Source: Maea johnstoni (taxonomy: Eukaryota; Annelida; Polychaeta; Spionida; Magelonidae). From it: a DNA stretch of 64,000 nt. The DNA is taken from assembly GCA_963942565.1 (NCBI GenBank), contig OZ012699.1:26285371-26349370 (forward strand). The letters are read 5' to 3'. The position numbers and the translations under genes are program-made. Positions within the stretch are counted from its first letter, which is position 1. Every line of letters starts with the position of its first letter. A model generated the notes under the pieces. It was not told where the DNA came from. It saw only the letters and a list, made by a program, of their open reading frames with translations, and did not search any database. Of this stretch, positions 56,738 to 64,000 are shown one piece after another.

Positions 56738-57879
56738 ACCAGGGTCATTCCATGCCAACTCACTCACTTTTTTCTCGGCCTATCTCCGATTTTGATGAAA
56801 TTTAGCAGACCTGTTGACCCTCCAGAGAGACTAACACACACCAAGTTTCAGCTCATTATCATCATTATTGATGAAGCCACAGCACTTCAAAGATTTCTGA
56901 AATTCATCAAAATTTTCGAAAAAATATACTTCAACTCGAAAAGTAACCAACTGATTTTTTAAAACCGTGGTACCGTTGGAAAGAGGAGACAATTTCCTTT
57001 CCAACAATATGTTACTTGATGACCTTTTGAGACATTTGACCTTTCAAGGTCATTTTCTGTGACCTTGATCTTTGACCTACAATTTTCCTGAATTGTGGGG
57101 AGGAGGTGCGTAGTTATGAAGGTAAATGGCATGTAAAGATTGGTTTTGGAGAATTGGGTAATTCTTATTAAAAGTAGGAAATAGTATTTGGTGTAAGGGT
57201 GCATCATACGAAAACGGACATTTCAATTTCATAATGCACATGGCATGGTAAACGAACTGCATATCAATAGCTATTTGTTTTCAAAGACAACCTCAGGCCA
57301 TTGTACACGTATGTCAAACATATCTGACTACCTCACTGCCTTTTGCCATAAATTATGTAGCCAGTTGATGTCACTAAAATCCCTGGGAAAATTTACTTGT
57401 AATCAATCTTTGATCTATATGAAAATTTGTACAGCATATACCTTAATGCATTTTCATTACAGTTTTGGTTTTTCTACAGAGCAAACTTTACCTCATCATT
57501 ATAAGTAACATCTTTTCATACCTAAGGCCAACATTTGATGAGTATATTCAGTATGATTCTATGCATTAACAACCTAAACATTTTGAGATTCATCTGAGTT
57601 GGTTAAAAAGCGTTTCAATAACAGCTTGTGTTCCCCAGGAATATGGTGAAATGCAACAGTTTCTGGGTGCCAGCTACAGTTATAGAATTTTCCAGGCTTC
57701 CTTTTATTATTTTTTCATGTTTTGTAATATTGTCTGCTGAACAGAAGATGGCTGTGATCCTTGTGAGATTTTGCTTTGCCCATTCAAACAGTTGTGAAGG
57801 ATTATGGATTTGAAGGTCAGCTGATCGCTTTCTGGCCTTTTTCCTAGAAACACAAGATGTTTCCAGAATGTTTTTTACC
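56738..57879. other. Spacer with a dispersed-repeat-like segment
   Basis: 56740-57080 has the look of a dispersed non-coding repeat (GGTCATTCCATGCCAACTCA, TTTGACCTTTCAAGGTCA, GACCTTGATCTTTGACCT). 57615-57887 has overlapping open frames on both strands without recognised similarity. No supported gene. Confidence 0.4.
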
Positions 57880-58290
57880 AATGACAAACTTCACAAAATT
57901 GGTATCGACGCATCACCTTAATGTAGCTTTTGTGAAAATCTAGGTGATAGTATGGAACATATGTTATTTGCATGTCCTGACATACAATCCTTTTGGGACA
58001 GTGTACATGATTGGTCAGGACAAATTTGATACAGAGCTTACATTATATCTGTGGAACGTATTACATTGAGACTTCTGGAAAATATTGATTTATTCAGCCA
58101 TATTATATCAACCTCCAAAAAAGGTCATATATAATGCCATGAAAACAGGCAAAAAACACATTTAACAAGTTATTGGTGACATAGAAAACATTTATTATGT
58201 AGGAAGATTCAAGGCAAGGATGAAAAGAAAAACTGACAAAAAATGGAATTTGATTGTTCAAATTTATATATTCAAATAAGGCTGCATAAT
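57880..58290 (+). mobile_element. LINE (L1/Tx1-like) C-terminal fragment
   Basis: The + strand encodes a CSFC...EHMLFACP-like zinc-binding motif (CCHC, zf-RVT type) with a following FW. It then has a YNAMKTGKKHI...K..KW-like tail (about 58130-58255), as at the end of L1-clade pol proteins. One in-frame stop lies just before the Cys motif and another after KKHI. No reverse transcriptase domain is attached. Confidence 0.55.
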
Positions 58291-59639
58291 ATTAATATCT
58301 TTCTATTAATTACGTTGAATGGTTGCTGCTGGATTAAGGATTATCACGATAGAACGTATTTTTTTTTCTCAAGACAATACTTCTTATATTTATAGAATAT
58401 TTATCATGTAAATAACATCCTTTTATCATTATTATCGAAACAGCCTTTTCTATACCAAACAGATGTATCACCACTGAGAATAACATGTACAAATACATTT
58501 TTGATGCATATGTTATCTCCAATAATTTCTCTTGTTTTCTTTATGTCCCACATCTAGCACTTTTGTGAATTTGACTATGTTCTTTGAATATGTTCTTGGA
58601 TACATTTTCTGTGTGATGTTTTAGAGGGTAAATCTGTATCATCCCCAACAAGCACTCTGTCAGGTTCGATTGCAGCTTGAATTGCTATGCCCACAATGAG
58701 ACTGTCTGCATCTCCCTTGGCATGGAAGATCAACATTCATGACAGGCAACATTTGCTGCCTAAAAGATTGATAAAACTGTGTTTATTCTTCTTATCTGAT
58801 AAGAACTCCTCTTTCTTCATGGAAAGCAGTCTGTCCTGTTAATGAACACTTGGGCCAGAGTGACCCCCAGTACGCTATGATCAATCTTGTAAATTGGGTA
58901 ACTAAGTTTCGACCCCCTAAATTTCGAAAATCCTCAATTTTGACCCCCTGTTTCCAAATCCTGGGTAACACCTTGATTCTAGGATTACCCTGTATAGTTC
59001 CTTATGGAGTGCCATCCGCCTGGAAAAAATAGTCTCCCTTATCATTTGTTAGTGATCACAATCTTTCTGTGATCAAATACCGGTTTATTTTCAGGGTGTT
59101 TTTACTTGTATTATTGAAAAAGGCATTCAAGTCTCATGAGGGCATTGTTCAGTAGCAAAAATAATGTACTTGATTATAAAATGTTTCATTTTTGGTTGCT
59201 CAAAATGTTGATGTATTGTTTAAAACAAAGATTGTGAGCTTGACGTTGTGTATCCATAACTGTATATCCAACATAACTTAAAAGAAAATTCAAAAGTGCA
59301 GATTTGTGCAAAACTTCAGGCATGTTCGATCTTAAATCGATCATCCACACTATTCAATCTTACTAGTGCGCCTCTTAAAATTCTTGGTGAAGCATTCTGT
59401 ACTAGATCTAATAAAAATAAATAAATAGGATAATTTCTCAATTCTAGTTATGTTTCTAGGCCCTTGTGACACTTTAAAAAAAAAATTTCAGTTATAGTAT
59501 CGTTCCATTTCATTTGTCAGTGATTTTTTATTACTTATCACATCTGGAAATTTATGATATTGTATGTATTCTTAAAAGTCTTTATAAATAAGTGTTCAGA
59601 AAAGTTAATTGGTTAAAGATTTATCTTGATAACTTGTTT
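58291..59639. other. AT-rich spacer with a copy of the 508-590 repeat
   Basis: 58889-58975 is a diverged copy of the end of the insertion at 222-586 (GTAAATTGGGTAACT, TTTCGACCCCC, AAATCCTGGGTAACA). Otherwise nothing is recognised. Confidence 0.5.
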
Positions 59640-59770
59640 TCAGATCTTTTAGACACAATAATACCTCTTTCCAAGACATCTGTTTTAAGTTTATACAGTT
59701 TAGAACACTTCACAGATTTTATGCTTATGAAAATCTCTTTAAGATGGATATGAAAACCTCTGAACTAGTC
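59640..59770 (+). mobile_element. Short LINE (L1-like) fragment
   Basis: The translation reads FKFIQFRTLHRFYAYENLFK-like, the segment normally found just before the zf-RVT zinc finger. That order is opposite to the piece at 57880, so these are two separate insertions. Very short and low certainty. Confidence 0.4.
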
Positions 59771-61120
59771 AATCTGCAAGGAAGAGAGAGATGGTATTAT
59801 ACTCAACTGTTATAAAATCTCAACGGACACAGGGGCAAACTTGGATTACAGACAAAGGTATTGAAAATTACAACCTGTCAGGCAGAAAAAAGGTTCTGAG
59901 AGACTCGGAAAATGGTCAGCGAGTAAATAGCTTTACTAACAAAGGTTATACTCATATCAAATAAAAACGAATCAAGATCCATTTGTTGATGAAGATACAT
60001 GTATAGAGAGGTTTATACCCTTTATTATCAAGATATAATACAGCAATAGTATAAAAGTTAGGAAAAACTATGAAAATCGTGGAACATTCATACAGTGCAT
60101 TTTAAAAACAATCAAGTTCAGGGCATGATAGATTAGAACTCCTACACCTATACACCAAATCTCAATGGGGGAAAATTGTGTGGTATAATGCATAGGCATT
60201 TTTGGATCTCAATCATATAGATTGTATAAAATTGTAGCAGATTATCACTCACAATGACCAAAAGTAGACTGACAATAGCATAGTTAGGTAAAATATTTAA
60301 AGGAGAAATGTTAATCAAAAAACTACAAACAATTCTCGAAGTATTTTGTAAGTTATTGGCAAAATTAAGAGGAATTCCTAACCGTGAATGGGTTAAAGAC
60401 CATTATGGTGTTTCCCAGATATATATCATGGTGGTATTTGTCAGGCAAATTTTCAAAAGATATCACTAACCATGAAAGAGTGGTCAAGTTTGTTTAAATT
60501 TGATGATGTTAGACCAGGGTCAGGCTCTCTTAATAACGAACTCTGCGATTTTGGAATATTAGAGGGAGGCCATGATGTTATCATGCAGTGCCCCTATCAA
60601 TAAGATGTAAGGGATAAAATTCCTCAAGAAATATATGAGGAGATGCATGAGAATGTCAGTTTTTCTCTTTATTTCTGAATACTTTGAATATTTTTTCATT
60701 CCATTTCATATCCTTATACCAACTTCATGTAATAACCTATTATGTTAAGAAAGGGATCGCACACTGCAGCCCTGTATTAGAACTATAAAGATGATTTGTT
60801 AGGGAAAAGATTTTGTTATTTCCAAATAACTCATTTTGCTGGTCTGAAAAGGTGTTTTTACAGGTCAGTACCTCCCCAAAGAACAGGTGGGACAGGTACT
60901 GCCCAGGGACTTAGCCAGGATTTTCATAACGTGGTGTACAAATTGGGATTTCAAGAATTTAGGTGGTCCAAAATGCCTGATTACAAAAGTAAAAATCATT
61001 ACACTGATTATGTACATTAACAAGTAAAGTAATCATATGCTTAATTCTTCAAGAAATGTCTTTGTTATTATTTTGAAATTAAACCTTTTAGAAATTTAAC
61101 TTGGAATTAATATTTACCAA
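59771..61120. other. AT-rich spacer up to the second Helentron-like copy
   Basis: No gene is recognised. A CAGGGACTTAGCCAGGATTT block near 60902 resembles a hAT-type MITE end. Confidence 0.35.
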
Positions 61121-64000
61121 ACAAGATAGACGCCAGTGGCGTCAAGAGGTTGATTCCTTGTATGTCTTTTTGTAGTTAATCATTTGCAATTTTTTGTTTT
61201 TTTAATATTTTGCTATTTTGAAATTTTTCTGATTTTTGTGTTTTTTCGTTAGTGGTTACAGACTGATACACACTTGTAATGCTGCTGATGATACTTACAG
61301 ACTTTTTAATCAAAAACCAAGTTTGTGAATAGACATTAATATCAGTTTGGAGCACTATAAAACATTTTCCTTTTTTATGAAATTCTTTATCTTTTTATCA
61401 TACCTAATAGTGCCAAAAAATACATCTGAAACACATATCTTTCAAATTTTTCATAAGATTTCTATCTAAAACCCTCCCTCAAATATTTTCCAAAACTATA
61501 ACCCACTTCTAGCTATCCAGAAACTTTGACAAACTCACCACCCACCATCACCTATCCAGTAGATCACCAAACATGAACGGGAAAAGCCCACATCCTGCAC
61601 TGCAAATGACAGTCAACAAAACCCCACCAATAGCATGCTTGCCACAACTTACTTAATGCTGCCTGAAGAACTTTAGTCCGTGACTTACCCTTACATGAAA
61701 AATGGCCAAACACTGCCAGAATGCAAACATGCACAGGGATCAACCTTATGGTCCCTTAAAGGGCATATGCCCCTGAACCATGTGATTTTGCTACCAGATG
61801 ATGAATTATAGGAGCCAAGTTTGTGAACGGACATTAAATATCAGCTTAAAGCATTTTAAAAACTTTTCCTTTTTTTGAAATTCTTTATCTTTTCATCATA
61901 CCTAATAGTGCCAAAAAATACAGCTGAAACACAAACCTTTCAAACTTTTCCCTGGGAGCATGCCCCAAGATCCCCAAACCTGGACAATGCACCCCTGGCA
62001 AAACCATACCGTCGTGGTGGCCGCACAGGAATTTAATAGCCCCTAAACTTAAAATCCTGGGAGCCAAATCTGCTCCTGTCTGAAAATGTTAAAGTCAATC
62101 ACTGATGCATGTAACAAACTGACTGGCTGCCTGCAAATAACACCACATCAAAATCAAACATGTTGCCAACAGCCAAAAATCCACTCCCCCTTAACAGAGG
62201 CTTGTGACTCTCCCCCACAACACAAAATGTTAACACATAAGCTAAGTATATACAACAAAGCCCATGCATTAAAATAAGTGCCGGCTCTCAAATATTAAAA
62301 AAGACCAACAGTTAAACAGCGAATAAAAAATTTCATCATAACCTAAAATTCAGCACGCATAAATAAAATGCAACTTTTGACAAACTAAACTAATCACTAA
62401 GCCTATCCGCCAAATATAAACATGAACATTTTAACACACATACTTCAGAAAAAGAGAGCGATGGGGGGCGGGGTTAAAAATTTGACATCTGACATATCAT
62501 CAAAGTAACACAAAACATTTACATGAAGATGGCCAAACACTGCCTAAAAGCAAACATGAACAGGGATCAACCTTATGTACCCTTTAGGGGCATATGCCCC
62601 TGGTTCATGTGATATTGCAACCAGATGAAAAAATATACGAGCCAACTTTGTGAAAGGACATTAAATATATGTTTGGAGCATTTTAAAACATTTTCCTTTT
62701 TCCTTAAATTCTTTATCTTTCTATCATACCTAATAGTGCCAAAAAATACATCTGAAACACATATCCTACAATTTTTTCATAAGAATTCTATCTAAAACCC
62801 TCCCCCAAATATTTCCCAAAATTATAACCCACTTCTAGCTATCCAAGAAACTATGACAAACCCACCATCACTCATCCAGTAGATCACCAAACATGAATGG
62901 GAAAAGCCCACATCCTGCACTGCAAATGAGAGTCAACAAAACCCCACCAATAGCATGCTTGCCACAACTTACCTGCTGCTGCCTGAAGAACATTAGTCCG
63001 TGACTTACCTTTACATGAAAATGACCAAACACTGCCTGAGTGCAAACATGCACAAGGATCAACCTTATGGTCCCTTAAGGGGCATATGTTCCTGGATTAT
63101 GTGATTTTGCTACCTGATGATGAACTATAAGAGCCAAGCTTGTGAATGGACATTAAATATCAGCTTAGAACATTTTAAAAAAAATTCAACTTTCTTGAAC
63201 TTCTTTATCTTTTTATCATACCTAATAGTGCCAAAAAATACATCAGAAACACAAACTATTCAATTTTTTCCCTGGAAAAATGCTCCAAAACCCCCAAACC
63301 TGGACAGTTAAAACATTTCCCTTCCACTGAAATTCTTTATCTTTTTATCATACCTAATAGTGCCAAAAAATACAACTGAAACACATATCCCTCAATTTTT
63401 TCAAAAGAATTCTATCTAAAACCCTCCCTCAAATATTTTCGAAAACTATAACCTACTCCTAGCTATCCAAGAAACTATGGCAAACTCACCACCACTAATC
63501 CAGTAGATCACCAAACATGAATGGGAAAAGCCTACAACCAGCACTGCAAATGACAGCCAACAAAACCCCACCAGCAGCATGCTTGCCACAACTAACATGC
63601 TGCTGCCTGAAGAACTTTAGTCTGTGACTTACCTTTACATGAAAATGGCCAAACACTGCCTGAATGCAAACATGCACAAATATCAACCATATGGCCCCTT
63701 AAGGGACATATGCCCCTGGCCATGATCTTCCGCCACTAAAGCAGGTCCAGCACTACCAGAAACCCAATATGCATGCAATAACTTTGTACTTAAACCTAAA
63801 ATAGACTGATACACACTTGTAATGCTGCTGATGATACTTACAGACTTTTTAATCAAAAACCAAGTTTGTGAATAGACAACAATATCAGTTTGGAGCAATT
63901 TAAAACAATTTCCTTTTATTTGAACTTCTTTATCTTTTTATCACACCTAATAGTGCCAAAAAATACATCTGAAACACATATCTTCCAAACTTTTCATAAG
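61121..64000 (-). mobile_element. Second Helentron-like element copy, inverted, running off the window
   Basis: It is the reverse complement of about 6185-9077, with very few differences, and continues past 64000. The terminus ACAAGATA, hairpin GACGCCAGTGGCGTC (61129-61143) and sub-terminal AGAGGTTG (61145-61152) are identical to copy 1. The flank again begins with T on the element strand. The composite repeat region with the GGCACTATTAGG motif is conserved in order. This copy fixes the 3' end independently of the gene comparison. Confidence 0.85.

Noticed and set aside
57615-57887. 90-codon minus-strand ORF
   Set aside because: It faces a plus-strand frame leading into the LINE fragment. 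No similarity is recognised, so it is probably an antisense shadow.

Overview
The window is AT-rich animal DNA. It has intron-poor C2H2 zinc-finger genes, tRNA-derived SINEs, many terminal-inverted-repeat DNA transposons, Penelope-like and LINE remnants, microsatellites and long AT-rich spacers. A marine invertebrate (hemichordate, echinoderm, cephalochordate or a lophotrochozoan) fits best. The species cannot be named from the sequence alone.

Bases 1 to about 41120 are a tandem array of three related units: 1-24153, 24154-38795 and 38796-41120. Each unit carries one KRAB-less C2H2 zinc-finger gene on the + strand. Gene 2 (24957-26636, 16 fingers) and gene 3 (39867-41120, 10 fingers) are intact. 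Gene 1 (1519-9910) is split inside finger 12 by a 6.55-kb rolling-circle-type element. All three proteins end in a tail built from a repeated block of about 27 residues, and most blocks carry one or two SUMO-acceptor consensus sites (psi-K-x-E/D). The likely role is sequence-specific DNA binding with SUMO-dependent repression or chromatin recruitment.

Units 1 and 2 are near-identical over about 11 kb of shared core. Their length difference is explained by insertions for which the other unit shows the empty site. Unit 1 has the Helentron-like element (2526-9077), a 5.2-kb long-inverted-repeat element (15473-20677), a hAT MITE (23590-23837), a THAP-bearing TTAA-flanked fragment (22917-23348) and small insertions upstream of the gene. 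Unit 2 has insertions at 26866-27209, 30541-31214, 32935-34670, 35101-35791 and 36501-36724.

Bases 41121-61120 hold no gene I can recognise. They contain nested mobile DNA: a second giant inverted-repeat element (46497-51912) with a pogo-like MITE and SINE pieces in its loop, a Penelope-like fragment, a Ty3/gypsy-type fossil interrupted by a pogo-like MITE, and LINE tail pieces. From 61121 to the window end lies a second, nearly identical copy of the Helentron-like element in opposite orientation.
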